A stretch of 64,000 bases of DNA from Terriglobus roseus. Its GTDB lineage: Bacteria; Acidobacteriota; Terriglobia; Terriglobales; Acidobacteriaceae. Below the pieces are notes generated by a model. The model saw only the letters and a list, made by a program, of their open reading frames with translations. It did not search any database and had not been told where the DNA came from. Position 1 is the first letter of the stretch; each line of letters opens with the position of its first letter. Position numbers and translations under genes: made by a program. This document shows positions 56,994-64,000 of this stretch, piece after piece. The stretch is from NCBI RefSeq assembly GCF_900102185.1, contig NZ_LT629690.1:186001-250000 (forward strand). Direction: 5' to 3'.

Positions 56994-57743
56994 ATGGCGA
57001 TCGCGATCAAAACACCGCAGGAAATCGAGAAGATGCGTGCAAGCGGACGCATCCTGCGTCAGGTCCACATTGCAGTGGAAGCGGCTGTGAAGCCGGGTGC
57101 TACCACCATGGACCTGGAGCGCGTTGCCGAGGCGAAGATTCGTGAACTGGGCGGTAAGCCGGCGTTTAAGGGATACAACGATTATCCCTGCTGCCTGTGC
57201 ACCTCAGTGAACAACGAGGTGATCCACGGGATCCCCTCGGAGAAGAAGGTTCTGCAGGAAGGCGACATTGTGTCGGTGGACTGCGGCGTGATTCTGGAAG
57301 GCTATTACTCGGACGCAGCGGGAACGTATCCCGTGGGTAAGATCAGCCCGGAAACACGCAAGCTGCTGGATGTGACGAAGGCGTCGCTCGAGCAGGCGAT
57401 TCAGGAAGTACGCGTTGGTGGCACGGTAGGTGACATTGGCGCAGTAGTGCAGGAGATCTGCGAAGCCGAAGGTTACGGCGTGGTCAAGGATTTTGTGGGC
57501 CACGGCATTGGCAAGAACATGCACGAAGACCCGCAGGTTCCGAACTACGGAAAGCGCGGCAAGGGAACAAAGCTCAAGGCAGGCATGGTGCTTGCAATCG
57601 AGCCGATGATCAACGCTGGAACGGCTGACGTGAAGGTGTTGAAGGACGGATGGACCGCAGTGACGATAGACGGCAGCATGAGCGCCCACTTCGAACACAC
57701 GGTAGCTGTAACGAAAGATGGTCCGGTCGTCCTGACGCAGTAA
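56994..57743 (+). CDS. map: Methionine aminopeptidase type I
   Basis: The 249-residue enzyme carries the five metal ligands in 'DIVSVDCGVIL', 'YYSDAAGTY', 'GHGIGKNMHEDP', 'AIEPMI' and 'FEHTVAV'. It removes the initiator methionine from new proteins. It follows adk after nine bases, the usual secY-adk-map order. Confidence 0.96.
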   Translation: MAIAIKTPQEIEKMRASGRILRQVHIAVEAAVKPGATTMDLERVAEAKIRELGGKPAFKGYNDYPCCLCTSVNNEVIHGIPSEKKVLQEGDIVSVDCGVILEGYYSDAAGTYPVGKISPETRKLLDVTKASLEQAIQEVRVGGTVGDIGAVVQEICEAEGYGVVKDFVGHGIGKNMHEDPQVPNYGKRGKGTKLKAGMVLAIEPMINAGTADVKVLKDGWTAVTIDGSMSAHFEHTVAVTKDGPVVLTQ

Positions 57744-57790
57744 GTTTTGTAAGTGCAGTAAGTGGTGTTGAGTAGTTACAAGGAGACGGT

Positions 57791-58009
57791 TTGCCGAAGG
57801 AAGATGCAATTGAAGTAATGGCAGTGGTTGTAGAAACCCTGCCGAACGCGATGTTCAAGGTGGAACTGGAGAACAAGCACCAGGTGCTGGCCCACGTTTC
57901 CGGCCGCATGCGCAAGAACTTCATCCGCATCCTCCCCGGAGACCGTGTCGCTATTGAGTTGAGCCCGTATGACTTGAACCGCGGGCGTATTGTGTACCGC
58001 TACAAGTAG
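57791..58009 (+). CDS. infA: Translation initiation factor IF-1
   Basis: The 72-residue OB-fold protein has '[48 protein letters not shown]' (in pieces) and '[12 protein letters not shown]'. The start is TTG: AGGAGA lies just upstream, and no in-frame ATG or GTG fits IF-1. A rare start codon on an initiation factor gene is worth noting. Confidence 0.95.
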   Translation: MPKEDAIEVMAVVVETLPNAMFKVELENKHQVLAHVSGRMRKNFIRILPGDRVAIELSPYDLNRGRIVYRYK

Positions 58010-58070
58010 TTTTGTAGTGGATAACAACACAGCAGGCGCACGATGATCTGCTGGAGAAGGAAAGAAGCAA

Positions 58071-58184
58071 ATGAAGGTACGCGCTTCAGTTAAGAAGATT
58101 TGCGACAAGTGCCAGATCGTTCACCGTAAGGGTGTTGTACGAGTGATCTGCGAAGTTGCAAAGCACAAGCAGCGTCAGGGATAA
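58071..58184 (+). CDS. rpmJ: Ribosomal protein L36
   Basis: A 37-residue L36: '[19 protein letters not shown]', '[17 protein letters not shown]'. The zinc ligands Cys11, Cys14, Cys27 and the histidine near 32 are present. GGAGAAGGAAAG precedes the ATG. Confidence 0.96.
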   Translation: MKVRASVKKICDKCQIVHRKGVVRVICEVAKHKQRQG

Positions 58185-58377
58185 CCTGCCGTAGCTTGTT
58201 TGAGTAACAAACACCGCGGAACCCGCGGCTTCCACTTAGGCAAGACTTACTAAGTGTGAAGACGTTCCTCAGGGGCGAGTTAGCCGAAGCAAAGGCTTGC
58301 GAAGAACCCCGGGTCACACCGCATAACCCGGTCCTGTACGACAGCGTCAGGACCAAGAAGTACACGAGGAAAGACAC
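58185..58377 (+). promoter_or_regulatory. Structured spacer in front of rpsM
   Basis: This 193-base spacer holds CACTTAG/CTAAGTG (58233-58256), CCGGGT/ACCCGG (58309-58331) and GGTCCTG/CAGGACC (58330-58354), the last two mutually exclusive at one edge. In E. coli the S4 feedback site lies before rpsM; the folds cannot be compared without a covariance model. Confidence 0.45.
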
Positions 58378-58758
58378 ATGGCACGTATTGCCGGAGTCGA
58401 TGTGCCCAACAACAAGCAGGCACGCATCGGACTCACCTACATCTACGGAATCGGCGACACTCGCGCGCTGCAGATTCTTGCAAAGGCGGACATCGATCCC
58501 CTGCGCAAGGTAAGCACGCTGGACGAGGATGAGCTGAACAAGATCCGTGCAGTTATCGAACAGGAAGGCGGCATTGAAGGCGATCTCCGCAAGGAAATCG
58601 GTCTGAACATCAAGCGCCTGATGGAAATCCAGAGCTACCGCGGTATCCGTCACCGCCGTAACCTGCCTGTTCGCGGACAGCGCACCCACACGAACGCCCG
58701 CACGCGCAAAGGCCCCCGTAAGGGCACGGTTGCCGGAAAGAAGAAGGCGACTAAGTAA
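58378..58758 (+). CDS. rpsM: Ribosomal protein S13
   Basis: The 126-residue S13 has '[25 protein letters not shown]' (in pieces) and '[31 protein letters not shown]' (in pieces). It bridges the subunits at the 30S head. GAGGAAAG precedes the ATG. Its stop overlaps rpsK (TAATG). Confidence 0.97.
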   Translation: MARIAGVDVPNNKQARIGLTYIYGIGDTRALQILAKADIDPLRKVSTLDEDELNKIRAVIEQEGGIEGDLRKEIGLNIKRLMEIQSYRGIRHRRNLPVRGQRTHTNARTRKGPRKGTVAGKKKATK

Positions 58759-59174
58759 TGGCTAAGCAGCAGAATGCAGCCGGAAAGTCCGGCAAGGGTA
58801 AGAAGTTTAAGAAGCGGGAACGGAAAAATGTCCCGTACGGTCTGGTATTCATCCAGGCATCGTTCAACAACACCATCGTGACCATCACGGACCAGCAGGG
58901 CAACACCCTGAGCTGGAAGAGCTCGGGTTCGCTCGGCTTCCGTGGTTCGCGTAAGGGAACGCCGTTCGCGGCACAGCAGGCTGCTATGAACGCTGCCACC
59001 GCTGCTCGCGATCACGGTCTGCGTTCGGTTGACGTACGCGTCTCCGGCCCCGGTTCGGGCCGCGAGTCGGCAGTACGTGCGCTGGCTGCTGCCGGTATCG
59101 ATGTGCGTAGCATCCGCGACGTCACGCCGATCCCGCACAACGGCTGCCGCCCGCCGAAGCGTCGCCGCGTATAA
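58758..59174 (+). CDS. rpsK: Ribosomal protein S11
   Basis: The 138-residue S11 has '[44 protein letters not shown]' (in pieces) and '[19 protein letters not shown]'. It lies on the 30S platform. The start overlaps the rpsM stop by one base. Confidence 0.97.
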   Translation: MAKQQNAAGKSGKGKKFKKRERKNVPYGLVFIQASFNNTIVTITDQQGNTLSWKSSGSLGFRGSRKGTPFAAQQAAMNAATAARDHGLRSVDVRVSGPGSGRESAVRALAAAGIDVRSIRDVTPIPHNGCRPPKRRRV

Positions 59175-59179
59175 GTTCT

Positions 59180-59221
59180 CCCGCTATGTGGAGGCATGGA
59201 GTTCTGTGCCTCCACTGCGGG
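59180..59221 (+). repeat. Strong hairpin in the rpsK-rpsD spacer
   Basis: CCCGC/GCGGG (59180-59184, 59217-59221) encloses GTGGAGGCA/TGCCTCCAC (59188-59196, 59207-59215), a near-continuous stem with a ten-base loop. ATTTC follows. Confidence 0.65.
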
Positions 59222-59308
59222 ATTTCAATCATTTCAACTGGATCGCGATGAAGGGCCAGCCAGGCTGTAAAGCGATCGACATCGGAAGTTTCGAAAGAGA
59301 GTTATTCA

Positions 59309-59938
59309 ATGGCACGTTACACAGGAGCTGTCTGCCGTCTTTGCCGGCGTGATGGAGTGAAGTTGTTCCTCAAGGGATCCCGTTGCTTTAGCGAAAAGTG
59401 CGCAATCGACAAGCGCAACTTCCCCCCGGGGCAGCACGGTCAGGCACGCGCGAAGAAGATCGTAGGCTACGGTCTGCAGCTGCGTGAAAAGCAGAAGGCA
59501 AAGCGCATCTACTTCACGCTCGAAGGCCAGTTCCGCTCGTACTACGAGAAGGCTTCGAACAAGACCGGTGTTACCGGCGAACTGCTGCTTCAGCAGCTTG
59601 AGCGCCGTCTTGACGCTCTGGTGTACCGCGCGGGCTTTGCCCTGTCGCGTCGCCAGGCTCGTCAGCTTGTCCGTCACGGCCACGTGCTCGTGAACGGCAA
59701 GAAGGTAAACATTCCTTCCTACCAGATCAAGATCGGCGATGCCGTTGAACTGAAGGAAGCGACGAAGAAGCTCGACATCGTGGAAGGCGCGGCTCAGTTC
59801 CACGCCGGTCTGGCACAGCCCACCTGGCTGCAGATCGACCGCGAAGGCCGCACCGTGAAGGTTCTCGCTCTGCCGAAGCGCGAAGAGATCCAGATCCCGG
59901 TCAACGAGCAGCTGATCGTCGAACTTTACTCGAAGTAA
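59309..59938 (+). CDS. rpsD: Ribosomal protein S4, cysteine-containing form
   Basis: The 209-residue S4 has '[28 protein letters not shown]' (in pieces), four cysteines that bind zinc, and the S4 RNA-binding domain '[34 protein letters not shown]' (in pieces). It starts 30S assembly. AAAGAGAG precedes the ATG. Confidence 0.97.
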   Translation: MARYTGAVCRLCRRDGVKLFLKGSRCFSEKCAIDKRNFPPGQHGQARAKKIVGYGLQLREKQKAKRIYFTLEGQFRSYYEKASNKTGVTGELLLQQLERRLDALVYRAGFALSRRQARQLVRHGHVLVNGKKVNIPSYQIKIGDAVELKEATKKLDIVEGAAQFHAGLAQPTWLQIDREGRTVKVLALPKREEIQIPVNEQLIVELYSK

Positions 59939-59944
59939 GCCATA

Positions 59945-59976
59945 GCGGCAGGTGTGGGTTCGCCCCCATCTGCCGC
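59945..59976 (+). repeat. Hairpin in the rpsD-rpoA spacer
   Basis: GCGGCAG/CTGCCGC closes an inner GTGGG-TTCG-CCCCC stem. The rest of the 212-base spacer has no gene. Confidence 0.55.
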
Positions 59977-60150
59977 ATAGCTTCTTCGAAATCGAGGCGC
60001 GACCACTCGATGTTTTGGTCGCAAGTCCCACCTGGGGCTCTGTAGAAATACAGGGTGTCCCTGAAGTGACTCAACCGAAGGAACCGACCTCCACGCACCG
60101 CAGAATGCTTCGCGGTATGCGATGGAGCCAGGAAATGAGGAGAGTACCCG

Positions 60151-61239
60151 ATGTTGTGGAGAGGTTTTCAGAAGCCGAAGCGTCTTGCGGTTGACACCGA
60201 AACGCTGACAGAGAAGTACGGTAAGTTCAGCGCGCAGCCCTTTGAGCGTGGCTTTGGTACGACGGTAGGCAACAGCCTGCGCCGCACCCTGCTCAGCTCC
60301 ATCGAAGGCGCCGCAGTTACCGCTGTGAAGATTGAAGGCGTGCTGCACGAGTTCCAGTCGATCACCGGTGTGGTGGAAGACGCGACCGACATCATCCTGA
60401 ACCTGAAGCAGATCCCGTTCAAGCTGAACGGTGACGGCCCCAAGGCTCTGTACCTGCGTGCAGATCAGCCCGGCGTTGTCACCAGCGGCATGATCGAAGC
60501 TGACGGCGACGTAGAGATCCTGGACAAGGACATCTACATCGCAACTGTGTCTGAAGGCGGCAAGCTGGACATGGAAATGCGCTTGAAGCGTGGCCGCGGC
60601 TACGTTTCGGCAGACAAGAATTTTGATCCGGATCTTGGCATCGGCTTCATTCCGGTGGATTCGGTTCACTCGCCTGTACGTAAGGTGAACTACGCAGTTG
60701 AGGCAGCACGTCTTGGTCAGATCACTGATTATGACAAGCTGACCATCGAAATCTGGACGAACGGCACGGTGCTTCCGGCGGATGCGCTCGGTCTCTCGGC
60801 AAAGCTGATGAAGGATCACATGACGATCTTCATCAACTTTGAAGAAGAGCTTGAGAGCGGCCTCGACGGCGCTCATGACGGTCCGGCTCTGCGTAACGAC
60901 AACCTGAACCGTTCGGTTGAGGAACTGGAACTCTCGGTTCGCAGCTACAACTGCCTGAAGAACGCAAACATTTCGACGATCGGTGAACTGATTCAGAAGA
61001 CCGAAGCCGAGATGCTGAAGACGAAGAACTTCGGCCGCAAGAGCCTGAATGAGATCAAGGAAATCCTTGCTCAGATGGGCCTCTCGCTCGGCATGAAGAT
61101 CGACGATCAGGGCAACCCGGTTCCGGGACCGACCTCGGTTCTGCCTGCGGCAACGCTGGCCGCCTCCTTCGGCAACTTCGATGATGAAGAAGACGAAGAC
61201 GAGGACGACCTCGTAATGCCGGAGACGGAAAACTTCTAG
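60151..61239 (+). CDS. rpoA: RNA polymerase alpha subunit
   Basis: The 362-residue protein begins '[19 protein letters not shown]' and has the assembly motifs '[26 protein letters not shown]' (in pieces), then the C-terminal helix-hairpin domain '[19 protein letters not shown]...[14 protein letters not shown]'. It scaffolds polymerase assembly and contacts UP elements and activators. A Pro-rich linker and acidic tail ([10 protein letters not shown]) extend the C terminus. GGAG precedes the ATG. Confidence 0.97.
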   Translation: MLWRGFQKPKRLAVDTETLTEKYGKFSAQPFERGFGTTVGNSLRRTLLSSIEGAAVTAVKIEGVLHEFQSITGVVEDATDIILNLKQIPFKLNGDGPKALYLRADQPGVVTSGMIEADGDVEILDKDIYIATVSEGGKLDMEMRLKRGRGYVSADKNFDPDLGIGFIPVDSVHSPVRKVNYAVEAARLGQITDYDKLTIEIWTNGTVLPADALGLSAKLMKDHMTIFINFEEELESGLDGAHDGPALRNDNLNRSVEELELSVRSYNCLKNANISTIGELIQKTEAEMLKTKNFGRKSLNEIKEILAQMGLSLGMKIDDQGNPVPGPTSVLPAATLAASFGNFDDEEDEDEDDLVMPETENF

Positions 61240-61248
61240 CTCTTAGTC

Positions 61249-61281
61249 GCCGGCTCTTAACTCATTGAGTTAGGAGCCGGC
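61249..61281 (+). repeat. Hairpin after rpoA, first
   Basis: GCCGGCTCTTAACTCA pairs with TGAGTTAGGAGCCGGC with one wobble, leaving a very short loop. No T tract follows. Confidence 0.65.
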
Positions 61282-61293
61282 GGCGGAGCGAAG

Positions 61294-61360
61294 CACTTAG
61301 CTTTCTTCTGGGTATTCACCAGAAGCGATAAGCTAAGAGCTAGTGGCTAAAAGCTAAGTG
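61294..61360 (+). repeat. Hairpin after rpoA, second (nested)
   Basis: CACTTAGCTTT (61294-61304) pairs perfectly with AAAGCTAAGTG (61350-61360) and encloses CTTCTGG/CCAGAAG (61305-61311, 61319-61325). The AGCTAAG motif is repeated at 61331-61337, giving alternative folds. Confidence 0.65.
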
Positions 61361-61414
61361 TTAGCGATGCGCTCAAGTGCGAGCCGTCGAATTTGAAATT
61401 GGAAGGTAAGTACT

Positions 61415-61885
61415 ATGCGTCATCGCAAAGCTGGAAATAAACTTGGACGGAATACGAGCCACCGTCGCGCTCTTCTGCGCAACCTGGTCACCTCGATTCT
61501 GGTAGAAGACCGTGTAGAGACGACCTTGGCTAAGGCTAAGGCTGTTCGTCCGCTGGTTGAAAAGATGATCACCCTGGGCAAGAAGGGCGATGTGCACTCG
61601 CGTCGTCAGGCTCTTGCGTTCCTCATGACGGACGAGTCCGTGACCCGCCTGTTCGCCACCGTGGCTCCCCGTTACGGCGATCGTCAGGGCGGTTACCTGC
61701 GCATCGTCAAGGCGGGCTTCCGTCAGGGCGATGGCGGCGAAAAGGCCATCATCGAACTGCTGGGTGCTGAGAAGGAACTGGGCGCGAAGCAGCAGAAGCG
61801 TGAAGACCTGAAGGCCAGGAAGCGCGAAGAGCTGCAGAAGCAGCTTGCCGAGCAGGGTGGCGACGAGAACAGCGAAGCAGCGTAA
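61415..61885 (+). CDS. rplQ: Ribosomal protein L17
   Basis: The 156-residue L17 has '[29 protein letters not shown]' (in pieces), '[23 protein letters not shown]' (in pieces) and '[21 protein letters not shown]'. About 30 charged residues extend it past the usual 125. GGAAGGTAAG precedes the ATG. It ends the alpha operon. Confidence 0.96.
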   Translation: MRHRKAGNKLGRNTSHRRALLRNLVTSILVEDRVETTLAKAKAVRPLVEKMITLGKKGDVHSRRQALAFLMTDESVTRLFATVAPRYGDRQGGYLRIVKAGFRQGDGGEKAIIELLGAEKELGAKQQKREDLKARKREELQKQLAEQGGDENSEAA

Positions 61886-61911
61886 GCCGTCTTCGAATCA
61901 AAAGTATGACA

Positions 61912-61946
61912 AGGAAGGGCCCATGGAAATCCATGTGGCCCTTCCT
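61912..61946 (+). terminator. Terminator of the alpha operon
   Basis: AGGAAGGGCC/GGCCCTTCCT encloses CATGG/CCATG, giving a long stem 26 bases after rplQ, followed by GTTGTCTGGGTT. Confidence 0.75.
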
Positions 61947-62008
61947 GTTGTCTGGGTTCTGAATTCCCATTCCCCGATGAACACACCGATTTCCCAGCAG
62001 GAGATACG

Positions 62009-62533
62009 ATGAGCCGGCCTGTATGGCTGGGTGGCCGTCAGGCTCCCGACACAAAAACCTTTGTCAGTTGGTTGGTTCGAACGTGGCTGCCTGTAGTGGT
62101 CATGTTGACCGCCATCGCCATTGAATCGACCCACACATTCTCTTCGGACAACACCTCGGGATGGCTGCAGGTTCTCTATCAAGCGATCGCGGGAAGAGTG
62201 TCTCCGGAACGGTGGCACGAAATTCACCATTACATCCGTAAAACCGGGCACTTCACCGGCTACGGCCTGCTTGGACTCGCATGGCTACGAGCGTGGCTGC
62301 TCTTCTGGCAGATTCCGATGAAGCATCGTTCGGAGAGTGTTTGGCGAGGCTTCGCCATGGTGATGGCTGTTGTGTGCACAACGCTGGTGGCATCGCTGGA
62401 CGAGCTGCACCAGAGCTTTATGGCAGACCGCACCGGGCTGGTATCCGATGTGTGGCTGGATACCAGCGGCGCCGTCTGTTTTATCCTTCTGTCGTTTCTG
62501 TTAGGGAAGTTGCTGAGCTCTGCGAGCGAGTAA
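62009..62533 (+). CDS. VanZ family membrane protein
   Basis: A 174-residue protein with four or so membrane helices and the VanZ block 'KTGHFTGYGLLGLAWLRAW' followed by 'ASLDELHQSF...GLVSDVWLDTSGA'. The function of VanZ outside teicoplanin resistance is unknown. AGGAG precedes the ATG. It is convergent with, and overlaps by 53 bases, a second VanZ gene. Confidence 0.83.
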   Translation: MSRPVWLGGRQAPDTKTFVSWLVRTWLPVVVMLTAIAIESTHTFSSDNTSGWLQVLYQAIAGRVSPERWHEIHHYIRKTGHFTGYGLLGLAWLRAWLLFWQIPMKHRSESVWRGFAMVMAVVCTTLVASLDELHQSFMADRTGLVSDVWLDTSGAVCFILLSFLLGKLLSSASE

Positions 62534-63200
62534 ACGTCGGCGTGCGAAGTGAAGGTGCTGACCAGCGTTTGGTATTGCGGACACCGCGACGGATCTCAGC
62601 AATACTCTTAGCTGACTGAGCACGCAGAGCGCGCACATCGTGCGAGTTCGCGAACTGCTCCGGCAACTGAGCGAAGGACAGTCCCAGCGTAATGAACTGG
62701 GTCTGCGGATGCAGCAACGCATTGCGTCGCGCCGCCAGGAACGCAAGGAATATGCCGTTCAGCACAACTGCTCCGCTGGTATCCAGCAGAACGTCCCAAA
62801 CGGACGCGCCTCGCGTCGGCAGGAAGATCTGATGGATCTCGTCTGCGGATGCGACTACAGCGGCGGAGAGGATACCGAACATCGCTGCGCGCATACGAAG
62901 CGTGCTCCAGCTGGCAACAATGCGACGGCGAAGAACTGAATACCAGCCGCGCGCAAAGAAAACTCCCAATAGACCATAGCCGGTGAAATGGCCAGACTTG
63001 CGCAGAATGTGATTGATCAACCAGATCGCGCCGTTGGGATGGCCAGCCCAAGCGGCCAGTTCTGACAACCAGATGCTGGTGTGGACGGCACCCATGGTGT
63101 TGGTAGATTCGCCGCAAATAACGGCAATGCCACAAAGTACAGGAAGCCAAGCAGCCTGTTGATGACGTACAGATGCGGGAGCCGTTGCCGAGATAGCCAT
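62481..63200 (-). CDS. VanZ family membrane protein, paralogue
   Basis: A 239-residue protein with the same block 'RKSGHFTGYGLLGVFFARGW' and 'ASADEIHQIFLPTRGASVWDVLLDTSGAVVLN' (in pieces). After about residue 155 the sequence is low in hydrophobic residues and lies partly antisense to the other VanZ gene, so the tail may be a recent extension. GGAGG lies ten bases before the ATG. Confidence 0.8.
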   Translation of the reverse strand: MAISATAPASVRHQQAAWLPVLCGIAVICGESTNTMGAVHTSIWLSELAAWAGHPNGAIWLINHILRKSGHFTGYGLLGVFFARGWYSVLRRRIVASWSTLRMRAAMFGILSAAVVASADEIHQIFLPTRGASVWDVLLDTSGAVVLNGIFLAFLAARRNALLHPQTQFITLGLSFAQLPEQFANSHDVRALRAQSAKSIAEIRRGVRNTKRWSAPSLRTPTFTRSQSSATSLTETTEG

Positions 63201-63416
63201 AACTGCAGTCCCTCCGGGGGAAGTTAAGTTTCAGGAGACGGTGTTCCATCTCGCGTCTGCACTAGGTACTAGCAAATGGCGTGCCATTCTGGATGTCCAC
63301 TTCAAGGTTATGAAAATAAGGATTTTATCGCGCTTTGGCGGCGTTTGTCGTTGTGGAAGAAATCACGGTCTTTTCGAAACCTTTTGTTCATAGGACGAGC
63401 CGAAAGATACTCGTGC
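63201..63416. other. Intergenic region between the VanZ gene and the rplA promoter
   Basis: These 216 bases lie between the divergent vanZ-like gene and the rplA promoter. Short open frames here lack ribosome sites and recognisable content. I see no RNA gene or repeat. Confidence 0.4.
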
Positions 63417-63445
63417 TTGACAATTCCATCCTTTCGCGGGATACT
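63417..63445 (+). promoter_or_regulatory. rplA: Promoter of the rplA transcript
   Basis: TTGACA (63417-63422) and GATACT (63440-63445) with a 17-base spacer make a near-consensus promoter. The start would be near 63452, leaving a leader of about 290 bases before rplA. Confidence 0.75.
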
Positions 63446-63477
63446 GATAAGAGTGTCCGAGCCTCCGTTTGTGCCCT

Positions 63478-63606
63478 GTGCCTGCGGTCCTCGAATACAT
63501 GGAAGTTGCGAAAGCAGCTTCCGTCCAACACCACGGCCGAACGGCTCGTTCCCCGCAGCAGTTGAGTAATCGCAATTCGGGACGGGTTCAGCGTAGAAGT
63601 AACGCT
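63478..63606 (+). promoter_or_regulatory. Upstream part of the rplA leader RNA
   Basis: The leader contains a 9-bp stem GGAAGTTGC-GAAA-GCAGCTTCC (one wobble, GNRA loop), closing complementarity CTGCGG/CCGCAG around it, and a separate hairpin CAGCGT/ACGCTG (63589-63607 region). This suggests a folded RNA. I do not recognise a known class. Confidence 0.5.
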
Positions 63607-63608
63607 GC

Positions 63609-63707
63609 GGACAAAGGGCGGGGCCCTCGCTGTAAGTGGACGAAAGTCCGGATGTCAGCGCGAGGCATGCCCGCTGGGCTAGAAGAATCCATCAGCCCGC
63701 TTTGTCC
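63609..63707 (+). promoter_or_regulatory. Candidate L1-binding leader element before rplA
   Basis: A three-way junction can be drawn: GGACAAA/TTTGTCC (63609-63615, 63701-63707) closes one arm of GCGGG/CCCGC, CCTCGC/GCGAGG and GGAC-GAAA-GTCC, and another of GGGCT/AGCCC (63676-63680, 63694-63698). The segment GTGGACG..AGTC.G.ATG at 63636-63654 resembles the L1-stalk sequence of 23S rRNA as I recall it from E. coli. L1 is known to repress its own mRNA through such rRNA mimicry, so this is probably its feedback site. Confidence 0.6.
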
Positions 63708-63741
63708 AACGGTTCAGGCGGTGGGAGACAAAGGAATAGGA

Positions 63742-64000
63742 ATGGCACGCAAGATTTCGAAGAATCTGGCTAAGGCGCGCGCGGCTGTTGAGCCCCGCAC
63801 CTACGCCCTGACGGACGCAGTCCCCCTCCTGCAGAAGATCAAGTACGCGAAGTTCGATGAGAACGTCGACATCACCCTGCGCCTTGGCGTAGACACGCGT
63901 CACGCTGACCAGATGGTCCGCGCGACCGTTCTGCTGCCCCACGGTCTGGGCAAGACGAAGAAGGTTGCCGTGATTTCGACCGCGGAAAACCAGCGTCTGG
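63742..64000 (+). CDS. rplA: Ribosomal protein L1, N-terminal part
   Basis: The first 86 residues of L1 are visible: 'ARKISKNLAKARAAVEPRTYALTDAVPLLQKI' (in pieces) and 'FDENVDITLRLGVDTRHADQMVRATVLLPHGLGK' (in pieces). The gene runs off the window. AAAGGAATAGGA precedes the ATG. L1 forms the mobile stalk at the E site. rplK, its usual upstream neighbour, is not present. Confidence 0.96.
   Translation, partial: MARKISKNLAKARAAVEPRTYALTDAVPLLQKIKYAKFDENVDITLRLGVDTRHADQMVRATVLLPHGLGKTKKVAVISTAENQRL

Noticed and set aside
63276-63569. Open frame of 97 codons between the VanZ gene and rplA
   Set aside because: It has no ribosome site, crosses the predicted rplA promoter, and gives a composition unlike the proteins around it.
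63636-63652. Resemblance to the conserved 5' core of RNase P RNA (GAAAGTCCGG)
   Set aside because: The 3' conserved core (ACAGAA..GGCTTA) and the bulk of the RNA are missing, and the span is only about 100 bases. The match to the L1 stalk is longer and fits the position before rplA.

Overview
The window looks like chromosomal DNA of an acidobacterium, most likely class Terriglobia (relatives of Terriglobus, Granulicella or Edaphobacter). This rests on recall of family distribution: two TIGR03435-family exported proteins, a DUF4252 protein, LssY_C and GH92 proteins, MqnA of the futalosine menaquinone route, and the form of RpoA. No rRNA, CRISPR array, insertion sequence or confident tRNA was seen. 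One small RNA, the 4.5S SRP RNA, is clear.

Positions 1-32890 are mixed housekeeping and envelope genes. In order: a broken-off minus-strand gene, a DUF4252 protein, an SDR, an HspR/MerR regulator overlapping an HpnI/GT21 glycosyltransferase, and a DUF4256 protein. Next come two divergent GT39 membrane glycosyltransferases with a polyprenyl-phosphate GT2, Ppx/GppA, and a minus-strand operon (GH57 branching enzyme, UbiA-like membrane protein, methyltransferase, SixA; the last three joined by ATGA overlaps). Then a BON lipoprotein, YtxH and a DUF948-like protein, a cysteine desulfurase with MnmA, TypA, SRP RNA, FabH, a TIGR03435 protein, DedA, MqnA, a CSS-EAL phosphodiesterase, an S9 peptidase and a large LssY_C protein.

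Positions 32891-61946 hold the ribosomal protein superoperon: rpsL-rpsG-fusA-tuf, then rpsJ-rplC-rplD-rplW-rplB-rpsS-rplV-rpsC-rplP-rpmC-rpsQ-rplN, then rplX-rplE-rpsN-rpsH-rplF-rplR-rpsE-rpmD-rplO-secY-adk-map-infA-rpmJ-rpsM-rpsK-rpsD-rpoA-rplQ. It is interrupted twice. A DUF882 peptidase and a Tat-exported GH92 mannosidase sit between tuf and rpsJ. A BLUF blue-light sensor, an antisense TIGR03435 gene and a small unknown gene sit between rplN and rplX; a hairpin terminator precedes this insert and a near-consensus promoter follows it. Many intercistronic spacers carry a good inverted repeat, and four genes are followed directly by copies of one short two-hairpin repeat.

Positions 61947-64000 carry two convergent VanZ-like genes, then a strong promoter and a long structured leader in front of rplA (L1), which runs off the window. 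Part of that leader resembles the L1-binding stalk of 23S rRNA, suggesting feedback control by L1. rplK, the usual upstream partner of rplA, is not here.
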